Positions 52,021 through 60,791 of a DNA stretch of 64,000 bases are shown here, piece after piece. Below the pieces are notes generated by a model that saw nothing but the letters and a program-made list of their open reading frames with translations, did not search any database and was not told the origin of the DNA. The number at the start of each line of letters is the position of its first letter. Position 1 is the stretch's first letter. Source of the stretch: an uncultured Caulobacter sp. (GTDB taxonomy: Bacteria; Pseudomonadota; Alphaproteobacteria; Caulobacterales; Caulobacteraceae); contig NZ_CAMQSF010000001.1 in NCBI RefSeq assembly GCF_947036865.1, positions 310,001 through 374,000 on the forward strand, written 5' to 3'. A program made the translations under genes and the position numbers.

Positions 52021-53069
52021 GCCGGGCGGTCTCCCGGGGGCGGCGCTCTGTCGCGGGCCTGATCATGGCGGCGCTCGCCGCCCAGGCCTGCGCGGCGCCG
52101 GCCTGGGCCGCCGACCGCTTCCGCCTGGGCGGCCAATACGCCAAGCCGATCGGCGGCGCCCCCGCGACGGAAAATCCCACGCCCTATTCGGCGGCGCTCC
52201 GCTGCCTCGGCGCATCGGCCGGCCAGGGCCAGAAGCCGCGCCTCGCCGTCAGCGCCATCGCCGACATGACCGGAAAGCGCGATCTGACCACCGGCGCCAA
52301 GCTCACCCAGGGCGCGGACCTCTTCGTCCTCACCGCGCTCGGGCGCGCCGGGCTGCCGCTGGTGGAACGCGGCGACCGCGTGATCTCCGACGCCGAACGG
52401 GCCTATGCCAGCGCCCATATGCTGTCGGACGATCCCGCCGCCCCGGCGGACCCCCAGCGCTTCCGGGCGATCATGGCCGGCGAGGTCGCGGGTTCGGACT
52501 ACTACGTCTCCGGCGGCCTGACCGAGCTGAACTACAACATCCGCTCGTCGGGCGGCGACGTGGCGATCGGCGCGACGCGCGCCGAGGGCCTGAAGGCGAG
52601 CGCCAGCCACGCCACCTACGTCATCACCGTCGCGGTCGATCTGCGCCTGGTGCGCACCCGCTCGCAGGAGATCGTCGGCATCGCCTCCTATCGCAAGGAG
52701 ATCGTCGGCCGCGAGATCAAGCCGGGGATCTTCGACTTCTTCAACGGCACGGTGGTGGATATCTCGGGCGGCAAGAGCGCGCTCGAGCCGGTGCAACTCG
52801 CCGTGCGGACGCTGATCGAAAGGGCCGTCTACGACTTCGCCGCGACGCTTTACGGGCGGCCGGCCAACGCCTGCCTGGCCGAAGCCCCCGCGCCGGCCCA
52901 GGCGACGCCAGCCGCGCGCGCGGAGCTTGTGGTCGCCGCCGCCCCGCGTCCCGCTGTCTCGGCGCCGGTCACCTATGGCGGCCGCTATCTCGACCGGCGC
53001 ACCTGGCGTCCCCTCGACGACGCGAACGAAGCCGCGCCCTCCCCGTCCGAGACGATCGGCGCCCCCTGA
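52017..53069 (+). CDS. CsgG/HfaB-like outer-membrane export protein 2
   Basis: 350 aa; GTG start at 52017-52019 overlapping the previous stop as GTGA. Signal sequence with a possible lipobox (LAAQAC) or SPI site (PAWAAD). The core parallels its neighbour: PRLAVSAIADMTGKRDLTTGAKLTQGADLFVLTALGRAGLPLVERGD, IMAGEVAGSDYYVSGGLTELNYNIRSSGG, ITVAVDLRLVRTRSQEIV. It keeps the CsgG-type segment KEIVGREIKPGIFDFFNG and EPVQLAVRTLIERAVYDF. A Pro/Ala-rich C-terminal extension of about 75 residues is absent from the neighbour. Likely the functional secretion pore, as HfaB is for HfaA and HfaD. A repeat element follows. Confidence 0.85.
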   Translation: MSRAVSRGRRSVAGLIMAALAAQACAAPAWAADRFRLGGQYAKPIGGAPATENPTPYSAALRCLGASAGQGQKPRLAVSAIADMTGKRDLTTGAKLTQGADLFVLTALGRAGLPLVERGDRVISDAERAYASAHMLSDDPAAPADPQRFRAIMAGEVAGSDYYVSGGLTELNYNIRSSGGDVAIGATRAEGLKASASHATYVITVAVDLRLVRTRSQEIVGIASYRKEIVGREIKPGIFDFFNGTVVDISGGKSALEPVQLAVRTLIERAVYDFAATLYGRPANACLAEAPAPAQATPAARAELVVAAAPRPAVSAPVTYGGRYLDRRTWRPLDDANEAAPSPSETIGAP

Positions 53070-53085
53070 CGCCGGCCACCGGCGC

Positions 53086-53196
53086 TAGAGCGTAGTAGCC
53101 GAAAGCGTGAGCGGTTTCGGCGGCTATCACGCTCTAAATGTTTGGAATCGAGCCTGTTTATCTGTTTCGATTCCATTCGAAACAGACAGGTCCTAG
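53086..53196. repeat. Intergenic repeat, copy 2 (two stem-loops)
   Basis: 53103-53196 repeats 2322-2414. This copy has a fuller left dyad: TAGAGCGTAGTAGCCGAAA pairs with TTTCGGCGGCTATCACGCTC plus TA; the right dyad is GAGCCTGTTTATCTGTTTCG against CATTCGAAACAGACAGG. It lies between the convergent CsgG-like gene and cheR, and its CTAG supplies the cheR stop codon, exactly as copy 1 does for the esterase gene. Confidence 0.8.
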
Positions 53197-54050
53197 CGCC
53201 TCTGGAAGACGGTGTTGGCGATCTGGGTGACGGGCAGCTCGATCCCGACGATCGACTCCGAGTGGCCCAGGAACAGATACCCGCCCGGCGCGAGGTGGTC
53301 GCAGAGCCGCCGCAGCACCTTGGCCTGAGTGGCTTTGTCGAAATAGATCAAGATGTTGCGGCAGAAGACGATGTCCAGGCCCGTCTCGACCGGATAGGCC
53401 TCGTCCATCAGGTTCAGCCGCGCGAACGACAGCTTGGCGCGCAGCTCGGGCTTCACGCGCACCTCGGCGCGCGAGGCGTCACGCGCGCGCAGCAGGTAGC
53501 GCTGGCGGCGGCTCATCGAGACGGGCTCGATCATCGTCTCAGGGAAGCGTCCCGCGATGGCCTGGCCCAGCACCTCGGTGCAGATGTCGGTGCACAGGAT
53601 CGAATAGTCCAGGTCCCGCCGCGCCTGGCAGAACTCGTCCAGGATCATCGCCAGGGTGTAGGGCTCGGCGCCGGTCGAGCAGGCCGCGCTCCAGACCCGG
53701 ATGTCGCGCTTGCCCCGGGCGGCCAGGGCGGGCAGTCCCTGGGCGAGCAGATAGTCGAAATGGACCGGCTCGCGGAAGAACTCGGTCTTGTTGGTGGTCA
53801 CCGCGTCGATCAGATGGATCGTCTCGGCCTCCAGCCCGCCCTCCTCGAACAGGAAGCGGCAGTAGTCGTTGACCGCGAGGATGCCGTTCGCGCGCATGCG
53901 GCGGCGCAGCCGACCTTCGAGCATGGTCCGCTTGTTGGGCGGCATCTTGATGCCGCTGTAGTCCTGAATGAAGGTCGCCAGCCGCTGAAAGTTGCGGGCG
54001 CTGAGCGGTTCGCGTTCGGCCGACGACTCGGCCAGGGCGGCTCTCGACAC
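53193..54050 (-). CDS. cheR: Chemotaxis methyltransferase CheR
   Basis: 285 aa. Transfers methyl groups from S-adenosylmethionine to receptor glutamates. N-terminal helical domain (FQRLATFIQDYSGIKMPPNKRTMLEGRLRRRMR, with TTNKTEFFREPVHFDYL), then SAM-binding VWSAACSTGAEPYTLAM and FCRNILIYFDKATQAKVLRRLCDHLAPGGYLFLGHSES. GTG start at 54048-54050 with GGAGAA upstream. Last gene of the chemotaxis operon, 84 nt after cheW. No cheB gene follows in this window. Confidence 0.95.
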   Translation of the reverse strand: MSRAALAESSAEREPLSARNFQRLATFIQDYSGIKMPPNKRTMLEGRLRRRMRANGILAVNDYCRFLFEEGGLEAETIHLIDAVTTNKTEFFREPVHFDYLLAQGLPALAARGKRDIRVWSAACSTGAEPYTLAMILDEFCQARRDLDYSILCTDICTEVLGQAIAGRFPETMIEPVSMSRRQRYLLRARDASRAEVRVKPELRAKLSFARLNLMDEAYPVETGLDIVFCRNILIYFDKATQAKVLRRLCDHLAPGGYLFLGHSESIVGIELPVTQIANTVFQRR

Positions 54051-54134
54051 GGGGTTCTCCGTTGGCGGCGCTGGAACGCCGATCAGTCTTGGAGCGGCCC
54101 GTTCTGGACCGCTTGGTTCTTGGCCGGTTCGGGG

Positions 54135-54602
54135 TCAGGCCGCCTGGTCGAGGGCGGCGGCGTCCTGGCTGGTCAGCAGGCGGGCCAGTTCGAAGATCAC
54201 GACGAACCCGCCGTCGCGCCGCACGACGCCCCGGATGTAGTCCGAACGCCAGGGCACGCCGATGTCGGGCGCGGCCTCGATCTCGTCCTCGGCGAACGCC
54301 GCCACCTCGATGACACGGTCGGCGATCAGGCCCAGCGACAGGGTCCGCGCCTCCAGGGGCACGTCGAGGACCAGGATCCGGGTAGCCGGGGTTCGCGGCG
54401 CCGCCGGCAGGCCAAGCTTCAGCCGCAGATCCAGGGTCGGCGTCGCCCGGCCCCGCACGTCGGCGAGGCCCATCAGATAGTCCGGCCCCTCGGGGATCGC
54501 GAAGGGGACCTGATAGTCCAGGATCTCGCGGACTTGCGAGACCGGAACGGCGAACACCTCGGCGCCCAGACCCAAGGTGACGAACTGCTGGTCGGCGGCC
54601 AT
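54135..54602 (-). CDS. cheW: Chemotaxis adaptor CheW (copy 2)
   Basis: 155 aa. CheW-like domain that couples receptors to CheA: QQFVTLGLGAEVFAVPVSQVREILDYQ, GLADVRGRATPTLDLRLKLG, ILVLDVPLEARTLSLGLIADRVIEV. ATG overlaps the stop of the upstream receptor gene by one base (TGATG at 54600-54604). It differs clearly from the other CheW in this operon, so the two probably serve different receptors or array positions. Confidence 0.93.
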   Translation of the reverse strand: MAADQQFVTLGLGAEVFAVPVSQVREILDYQVPFAIPEGPDYLMGLADVRGRATPTLDLRLKLGLPAAPRTPATRILVLDVPLEARTLSLGLIADRVIEVAAFAEDEIEAAPDIGVPWRSDYIRGVVRRDGGFVVIFELARLLTSQDAAALDQAA

Positions 54603-56608
54603 CAGGCGTACTCCCGGAACGCGGCGTCGTCCGCGTCCGGACCGCCATTCGTAAGATCGAGGGCGAAGCCGCTGGCCCGCGCCTGCTGGGCGGCCACCGT
54701 CTGGCGCTTCGCCGGCGCGGCGGCGCGCTTGGGCGCCGGACGAGCGGGTTGACGGACGAGCGTCTGCGCGCCGGTGCGGAAATAGGCGATCGAGGCCTGC
54801 AGCTCCTCGGCCTGGGCCGCCAGCTCCTCGGACGTCGCCGACATTTCCTCGGAGGCCGAGGCGTTCTGCTGGGTGACCTTGTCCAGCTGCTGGATCGCCT
54901 CGTTGATCTGGCTGGCGCCGATGTCCTGCTCGCGGCAGGCGGCGCTGATCTCCGAGACCAGCTCGGCGGTCTTTCGAATGTTCGGCACCAACGAGGTCAG
55001 CATCTCGCCGGCCTGCTGCGCGGCCTTAACCGTGTCCGACGACACCGCGCCGATCTCGGCGGCGGCGGTCTGAGAGCGCTCGGCCAGCTTGCGAACCTCG
55101 GAGGCGACCACCGCGAAGCCGCGACCGTGTTCGCCCGCCCGAGCGGCCTCGACGGCGGCATTCAGCGCCAGCAGATCGGTCTGGCGCGCGATCTCCTGCA
55201 CGATCGAGATCTTCTCGGCGATGGTCCGCATGGCGTCGACCGCCTTGTTGACCGCCTCGCCCGAGGTCTCGGCCTCCATCGCCGACTGGCGGGCGATCTT
55301 CTCGGTCTGGCTGGCGTTGTCGGCGTTCTGCTTGATGTTGGCCGCCATCTCCTCCATCGAGGCGCTGGCCTGCTCGGCGGCCGAGGCTTGCTCGGTCGCG
55401 CCCTGGCTCATCTGCTCCGAGGTCGAGGACAGTTCCTGGCTGCCCGACGAGACGTTGTCGGCGGCGGAGATCGCGTCGGCGACCACGCCGCGCAGGCGCT
55501 CGATCATCCGCGCCAGGGACACGCCCATGACGTCCTTGTCCGACCGCGGCCTGGCCTCGACCGTCAGATCGCCATCGGCGACCTTGTCGGCCACATCGGC
55601 GGTCTGCCGCAGGTTGGCGATCATGCCCTTCAAGGCGTGACCCAGAGTGTCCCTTTCCGACAGCGGCTTGGCCTCCGCGGTCAGATCGCCCTCGGCGACC
55701 TTGTCGGCCAGAGCGGCGGTCCGCCTCAGGTTGGCGACCATGCCCTTCAGGGCGTGGCCCAGCGTGTCCTTGTCGGACAGAGGCTTGATCTCGACGTCCA
55801 GGTCGCCCGCCGCGACCTTGTCGGCCATCGCGGCGGTCTCGCGCAGATTGGCGGTCATGCGCTCGACGGTGCCGACCAGATCGCGGATCTCGTCGTCGGC
55901 CTTGACCACCACCGTCTTGCCAAGGTCGCCGATCGCCACCGCGTCCAGCGACTCGGTGATCTGGCTAAAGCCCCGGCCGATGATCCGGGAGATCAGGAAC
56001 GCCGCGCTGGCGGCGATGATCAGCGAGATGACCGACACGGCGATCAGCAGGTTGCGCCCCGCTTTCGCCGAGGCCGCCGCCGCGGCGGTCGCCTGGTCCA
56101 TCTGCGTGTTGGACAGTTGGACAAGCTCGTCGATCTTGGCCACGGCGGCGCTGATCGCCTTTCGGCTCTCGCCCATGGTCAGGGCCGCGCCCTCCTCGTC
56201 CTTGTTCTGGACCGCCAGGGCATAGACCCGGTCATGGACCTCGGCCATGGTCCGGTAGGCGTCGTCCAAGGCGTCCCACCGCGGCCTGCCCGCCTCCGAA
56301 GCGATGCTCTTGGCCGTTGCAAGGTCGCCCTCGACGATCGCCTTTTCCTTGCGAACCGAGGCCTCGAACTCGCGCACCTGATCCATGTCGTCGGTGAGCA
56401 CCATGTTCTTTTCGGCGCGCACGATGTTCAGCAGGTGGATGTTGATCCGCTCGGCCAGGGCCAAGCGGCGGACCGGCGCGGCCACCAGGCCTTCCATGCT
56501 CTTTTGAGCGTTCGCCAGCTCGTGCATGGCGAAGAGATTGCCGCCGATCAGCAGGGCGATCAGCAGGCCGAAGGCCCCGACGAGCTTCAGCTTGATGGTC
56601 AAACGCAT
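54602..56608 (-). CDS. Methyl-accepting chemotaxis protein with four HAMP units
   Basis: 668 aa. Transmembrane segments at about 10-30 and 188-209 enclose a periplasmic four-helix-bundle-type sensor. A HAMP domain (about 211-257) is followed by three nearly identical 39-residue HAMP units (258-296, 297-335, 336-373; [33 protein letters not shown]). The signalling domain has the tip [39 protein letters not shown] Pro/Ala/Lys linker and the C-terminal AFREYA follow; FREY fits the CheR-docking consensus. Its signalling domain is virtually identical to that of the next receptor gene. Confidence 0.94.
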   Translation of the reverse strand: MRLTIKLKLVGAFGLLIALLIGGNLFAMHELANAQKSMEGLVAAPVRRLALAERINIHLLNIVRAEKNMVLTDDMDQVREFEASVRKEKAIVEGDLATAKSIASEAGRPRWDALDDAYRTMAEVHDRVYALAVQNKDEEGAALTMGESRKAISAAVAKIDELVQLSNTQMDQATAAAAASAKAGRNLLIAVSVISLIIAASAAFLISRIIGRGFSQITESLDAVAIGDLGKTVVVKADDEIRDLVGTVERMTANLRETAAMADKVAAGDLDVEIKPLSDKDTLGHALKGMVANLRRTAALADKVAEGDLTAEAKPLSERDTLGHALKGMIANLRQTADVADKVADGDLTVEARPRSDKDVMGVSLARMIERLRGVVADAISAADNVSSGSQELSSTSEQMSQGATEQASAAEQASASMEEMAANIKQNADNASQTEKIARQSAMEAETSGEAVNKAVDAMRTIAEKISIVQEIARQTDLLALNAAVEAARAGEHGRGFAVVASEVRKLAERSQTAAAEIGAVSSDTVKAAQQAGEMLTSLVPNIRKTAELVSEISAACREQDIGASQINEAIQQLDKVTQQNASASEEMSATSEELAAQAEELQASIAYFRTGAQTLVRQPARPAPKRAAAPAKRQTVAAQQARASGFALDLTNGGPDADDAAFREYA
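55490..55837 (-). repeat. Three tandem 117-bp HAMP-coding repeats
   Basis: Codes residues 258-373 of the receptor at 54602-56608. The units begin [16 protein letters not shown] and TADVADKV and have a period of 39 residues (117 bp). The first two are almost the same through [15 protein letters not shown] single equivalent unit exists in the receptor at 58416-60239 and none in the one at 56656-58368, so these copies arose by local duplication. Confidence 0.8.
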
Positions 56609-56655
56609 GGTTCAGGTCCTTTCGGCGGGGCGGTAAGCGCGCGCCCGAGGGGAAA

Positions 56656-58368
56656 TCAGTATTCGGTGAACTCGCGATCGAGGGCGTCCGGCCCGCCCTG
56701 GCTCAGGTCCAGGGCGAAGCCTTGGGCGAGGGCCTGCTGAGCGGCGACGGCCCGGGGCGCGGCGCGGCGAACCGGAGACTTGGCCGCGGGCTTGGCGTTC
56801 CTTGGCGTCAGTCGCGCCACCGGCGCGGCGGTCGGGCGCGAGGTCGGCTTGGCGGGGACGCGGCGAGCCGCGACCGAGTCGCCGGTGCGGAAATAGGCGA
56901 TCGAGGCCTGCAGCTCCTCGGCCTGGGCGGCAAGCTCCTCGGACGTCGCCGACATTTCCTCGGAGGCCGAGGCGTTCTGCTGGGTGACCTTGTCCAGCTG
57001 CTGGATCGCCTCGTTGATCTGGCTGGCGCCGATGTCCTGCTCGCGGCAGGCGGCGCTGATCTCCGAGACCAGCTCGGCGGTCTTGCGGATGTTCGGCACC
57101 AGCGAGGTCAGCATCTCGCCGGCCTGCTGCGCGGCCTTGACGGTGTCGGACGACACCGCGCCGATCTCGGCGGCGGCGGTCTGAGAGCGTTCCGCCAGCT
57201 TGCGGACCTCGGAGGCGACCACCGCGAAGCCGCGACCGTGTTCGCCCGCCCGAGCCGCCTCGACCGCGGCGTTCAGGGCCAGCAGGTCGGTCTGGCGCGC
57301 GATCTCCTGCACGATCGAGATCTTCTCGGCGATGGTCCGCATGGCGTCGACCGCCTTGTTGACCGCCTCGCCCGAGGTCTCGGCCTCCATCGCCGACTGG
57401 CGGGCGATCTTCTCGGTCTGGCTGGCGTTGTCGGCGTTCTGCTTGATGTTCGCCGCCATCTCTTCCATCGAGGCCGAGGCCTGCTCGGCGGCCGAGGCCT
57501 GCTCGGTCGCGCCCTGGCTCATCTGCTCGGCGGTGGCCGACAGCTCCTGGCTGCCGGCGGAAACGTTATCCGAGGCGGAGATGGCGTCGCCGACCACGCC
57601 CCGCAGGCGCTCGATCATCAGGTTCACATGGCCTAGCAGATCGGCGATCTCGTCCTTGGTGGTGATCGGGATCGTCTTGGTCAGGTCGCCCTCGGCCACC
57701 GCGCGCACGGCGTCGGCGGCGCGGTTCAGGCCCCGGCCCACCATGGTGGCGATGTAGACGGCGGCGCCGACCGCGATCAGCAGCGAGATCACCGCCAGGG
57801 CGATCAGGCCGTTGCGGACCTTGGCGAAGTCGTCGTCGGCCTTGTCGGTCGCGTTGTTCAGCTGCGCCTGAGACAGCTGGACCAGCTCCTCGACCTGGGC
57901 CGAGGCGTCGGTGACGGCCTTGCGGCCGTCGCCCATGGAGATGGCGGCGGCCGCCGCGGTCTTGCCCTCCAGCGCGAGGGGATAGACCCGCTCGTGCGCC
58001 GCGATCAGGCGCTCCCAGGCCGAGCCGAGGGTTTGCCATTTCGGCTTGCCCTCGGCCGTGGCCAGGCCCTCGGCCTTGGCCAGAACCGTTTCGAAGGTCT
58101 TCTTCTCGCGTTCGACCTTGGCCTCAAGCGCCTTGATCTCGCTGGCGTCGTTCACCAGCATCATGTTCTTCTCGAACCGGACCACATTCAGCATGTGGAT
58201 GTTCAGTTCCTGAGCCGCCTGGAGCCGGACCGCGGGGCCGTCGACCATCGCGTTCATGTCCTTGTTGGTCGAGGCCAGGCTGCTGACGCCGAACAGCGTG
58301 GCGGCCAGCAGCAGGGCGATGACCAATCCAAAGGCCAGGCCGAGTTGCAGCTTGATGGTGAGGCGCAT
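56656..58368 (-). CDS. Methyl-accepting chemotaxis protein with one HAMP unit
   Basis: 570 aa. Membrane segments at about 9-29 and 187-210, a periplasmic helical sensor region distinct from those of its neighbours, one HAMP domain ([45 protein letters not shown]), and a signalling domain essentially identical to that of the receptor at 54602 from GSQEL to IAYFRTG. It ends with [20 protein letters not shown], and the last five residues EFTEY fit x-[HFYW]-x-x-[HFYW], the CheR/CheB tether. The Shine-Dalgarno GAAAGGACC is shared with the next receptor gene. Confidence 0.95.
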   Translation of the reverse strand: MRLTIKLQLGLAFGLVIALLLAATLFGVSSLASTNKDMNAMVDGPAVRLQAAQELNIHMLNVVRFEKNMMLVNDASEIKALEAKVEREKKTFETVLAKAEGLATAEGKPKWQTLGSAWERLIAAHERVYPLALEGKTAAAAAISMGDGRKAVTDASAQVEELVQLSQAQLNNATDKADDDFAKVRNGLIALAVISLLIAVGAAVYIATMVGRGLNRAADAVRAVAEGDLTKTIPITTKDEIADLLGHVNLMIERLRGVVGDAISASDNVSAGSQELSATAEQMSQGATEQASAAEQASASMEEMAANIKQNADNASQTEKIARQSAMEAETSGEAVNKAVDAMRTIAEKISIVQEIARQTDLLALNAAVEAARAGEHGRGFAVVASEVRKLAERSQTAAAEIGAVSSDTVKAAQQAGEMLTSLVPNIRKTAELVSEISAACREQDIGASQINEAIQQLDKVTQQNASASEEMSATSEELAAQAEELQASIAYFRTGDSVAARRVPAKPTSRPTAAPVARLTPRNAKPAAKSPVRRAAPRAVAAQQALAQGFALDLSQGGPDALDREFTEY

Positions 58369-58415
58369 GGTCTTGGGTCCTTTCGGAGGGTCGGAGCGAA
58401 CCGGCTCGGCGAAGA

Positions 58416-60239
58416 TCAGTATTCGGTGAAGTCGCGGTCCGCCGCGTCAGGCCCGCCCTGGCTCAGATCCAGGGCGAAGCCTTTGGCCAGGGCCTGCTGG
58501 GCGGCTACGGCGCGCGGCGCGGCGCGACGGGCCGGAGCCTTGGCCGCCGGCTTGGCCGTCGTTTGGGGCGGGCGCGTCGGCAACCGGGTGACGGAGGCGG
58601 AGACCGGGGCCGGCCGGGCGCGAACGCCGCCGGCCTCGGTGCGGAAGTAGGTGATCGAGGCCTGCAGCTCCTCGGCCTGGGCGGCCAGTTCCTCGGACGT
58701 CGCCGACATCTCCTCGGAGGCCGAGGCGTTCTGCTGGGTCACCTTGTCGAGCTGCTGGATGGCCTCGTTGATCTGGCCCGCGCCGATGTCCTGCTCGCGG
58801 CAGGCGGCGCTGATCTCGGAGACCAGTTCGGCGGTCCTGCGGATATTCGGCACCAGGTTGGTCAGCATCTCGCCGGCCGACTGGGCCGCCTTGACGGTGT
58901 CGCTCGAGACGTTGCTGATCTCGGCAGCGGCCGTCTGGCTGCGTTCGGCCAGCTTGCGGACCTCCGAGGCGACCACCGCGAAGCCCTTGCCGTGCTCGCC
59001 GGCCCGGGCGGCCTCGACGGCCGCGTTCAGGGCCAGCAGGTCGGTCTGTCGGGCGATCTCCTGGACGATGGTGATGCGCTCGGCGATGGTGCGCATGGCG
59101 TCGACGGCCTTGTTGACCGCCTCGCCGGACGCCTCGGCCTCCATCGCCGACTGGCGCGCGATCTTCTCGGTCTGGGCGGCGTTGTCGGCGTTCTGCTTGA
59201 TGTTGGCGGCCATCTCCTCCATCGAAGCGCTGGCCTGCTCGGCGGCCGAGGCCTGTTCGCTGGCGCCCTGGCTCATCTGCTCCGAGGTCGAGGACAGTTC
59301 CTGGCTGCCCGCGGAGACGTTCTCCGAGGCGGCGATGGCGTCGGCGACGATCCCGCGCAGCCGTTCGACCATCCGCTCCAGCGCCAGGCCCAGGGTGTCG
59401 CGATCGGACAGGGGTTTGGGGCGCACGGTCAGGTCGCCGTCGGCGACCTTGTCCGCGAGGCTGGCGGTATCGCGGAGATTGCCGATCATCCGGTTGAGGG
59501 TGTCGATCAGATCCTTGATCTCGTCATCGCTGGTCGCCTTGACCTCCTGCTGGAGATCGCCGATCGCCACGGCCTCCATGGCCAGGCTGATCTGCCTAAG
59601 GCCCCTGTTGATGATCATCGAAATCCACACCGCGCCAGCGATGGCGACGAGCAGGGCGATCGCCGCGGTCACCAGCAGCGTCGTGCGGGCGGCGTAGTAG
59701 AGCGTGTCGGTGTCCGCATCGGCCTTGGCCATGCGGTCCTTGTTCAGCTTGATCAGCTTGTCGACGCTGGCGGTCAGCTCGCGCGCGATCGCCGACGAGC
59801 GCTTCAAGGACAGCTCGGCGGCCTGGGCTTGCCTATTGGCCAGCGCCAGTTCGCGCACCTCGGCGTTGACGGCCTTGAACGCCGTGAAGTTGCGCGCGAT
59901 GGCCTCCCAGGCGGGCTTGCCCTCGGCGGTGGCCTTGGCGACGCCGGTCTGGATGTCGGCTTCGACCTTCGGCGTCAGTTCGTTGATCTCGGCGTCGTAC
60001 TTGGCCTTATCGTCGGCGTCGGCGGCGAGGATCATGTTCTTTTCCTTGCGCAGCAGACGACCGACGTCGCCGTCGATCTGCTGGGCGAGGCTGAGGCGGG
60101 CCGCGGGGCCGTTGATCAGGTCGGAAATCGCGGTGTTCAGCTGCGACATGCGCGTCACGCCCATGAACACCACCAAGGCCATCATCGCGATGAGCACGGC
60201 GAAGGCGCCGATCAGCTTCACCTTGATCGTCAGTCTCAT
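58416..60239 (-). CDS. Methyl-accepting chemotaxis protein with two HAMP units
   Basis: 607 aa. Membrane segments at about 10-30 and 188-210; the periplasmic sensor ([36 protein letters not shown]) belongs to the four-helix-bundle type. HAMP 1 ([19 protein letters not shown]) is followed by one 39-residue unit ([33 protein letters not shown]). The signalling domain differs from the other two at only a few positions (for example [27 protein letters not shown]). Its C-terminus DFTEY matches the CheR-docking consensus. First of the three receptor genes to be transcribed, 69 nt after cheW. Confidence 0.95.
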   Translation of the reverse strand: MRLTIKVKLIGAFAVLIAMMALVVFMGVTRMSQLNTAISDLINGPAARLSLAQQIDGDVGRLLRKEKNMILAADADDKAKYDAEINELTPKVEADIQTGVAKATAEGKPAWEAIARNFTAFKAVNAEVRELALANRQAQAAELSLKRSSAIARELTASVDKLIKLNKDRMAKADADTDTLYYAARTTLLVTAAIALLVAIAGAVWISMIINRGLRQISLAMEAVAIGDLQQEVKATSDDEIKDLIDTLNRMIGNLRDTASLADKVADGDLTVRPKPLSDRDTLGLALERMVERLRGIVADAIAASENVSAGSQELSSTSEQMSQGASEQASAAEQASASMEEMAANIKQNADNAAQTEKIARQSAMEAEASGEAVNKAVDAMRTIAERITIVQEIARQTDLLALNAAVEAARAGEHGKGFAVVASEVRKLAERSQTAAAEISNVSSDTVKAAQSAGEMLTNLVPNIRRTAELVSEISAACREQDIGAGQINEAIQQLDKVTQQNASASEEMSATSEELAAQAEELQASITYFRTEAGGVRARPAPVSASVTRLPTRPPQTTAKPAAKAPARRAAPRAVAAQQALAKGFALDLSQGGPDAADRDFTEY

Positions 60240-60308
60240 GTCGCCCCCCCGGGCTGATCGCGGCGAGGCCGCTGCACTGATAAGATCGTCGGCGGGGCCG
60301 ACGAGGAA

Positions 60309-60782
60309 CTAGGCTTGAGCGACGGCCGCGTGGGACGCGCCCCGAGCCGAGAAAATGCGGTCGAGGTCGGGCAGGACGATCAGATCGCCGTCCCGTCGCG
60401 CCAGCTTTCGAATGAAGTCCGACCGCCAGCGCAGGCCCACGCGGGGGACCGCCTCGGTGGTGTCCTCCTCGATGGTGGTCACCTCGTGGACCTTGTCGGC
60501 GCGCAGACCCAGCAAGGTCGGCTCGCCGTTGACCGGGTGCTCGATGACGATGATCCGGGCGTCGACGGTGGGCTCGCCGCGCGGCAGGTCGAAGGCGGTC
60601 CGAAGATCGATCAGCGGGATGACCCGTCCGCGGAAATTGATCACCGCGTCGACGAACGGCGGCGCTCCGGGGACGGTGGTCTCGGCCATCAGGTCGAGCA
60701 CCTCGCGCACCAGCGTCGCCTCCAGCGCGAAGGTCTCGCCGCGAAGATCGAAGGTGAGGGCCTGTATGGTGTGGCTGTCCAT
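60309..60782 (-). CDS. cheW: Chemotaxis adaptor CheW (copy 1)
   Basis: 157 aa. IQALTFDLRGETFALEATLVREVLDLM, FVDAVINFRGRVIPLIDLRTAFDLP, ARIIVIEHPVNGEPTLLGLRADKVHEVTTIEED: the two-lobed CheW fold. The NxRGxVIPLxDLR segment is the CheA-P5/receptor interface signature. Nine nucleotides separate it from the cheA stop. The adaptor closest to cheA in the operon and probably the main coupling protein. Confidence 0.95.
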   Translation of the reverse strand: MDSHTIQALTFDLRGETFALEATLVREVLDLMAETTVPGAPPFVDAVINFRGRVIPLIDLRTAFDLPRGEPTVDARIIVIEHPVNGEPTLLGLRADKVHEVTTIEEDTTEAVPRVGLRWRSDFIRKLARRDGDLIVLPDLDRIFSARGASHAAVAQA

Positions 60783-60791
60783 CCTTACCCC

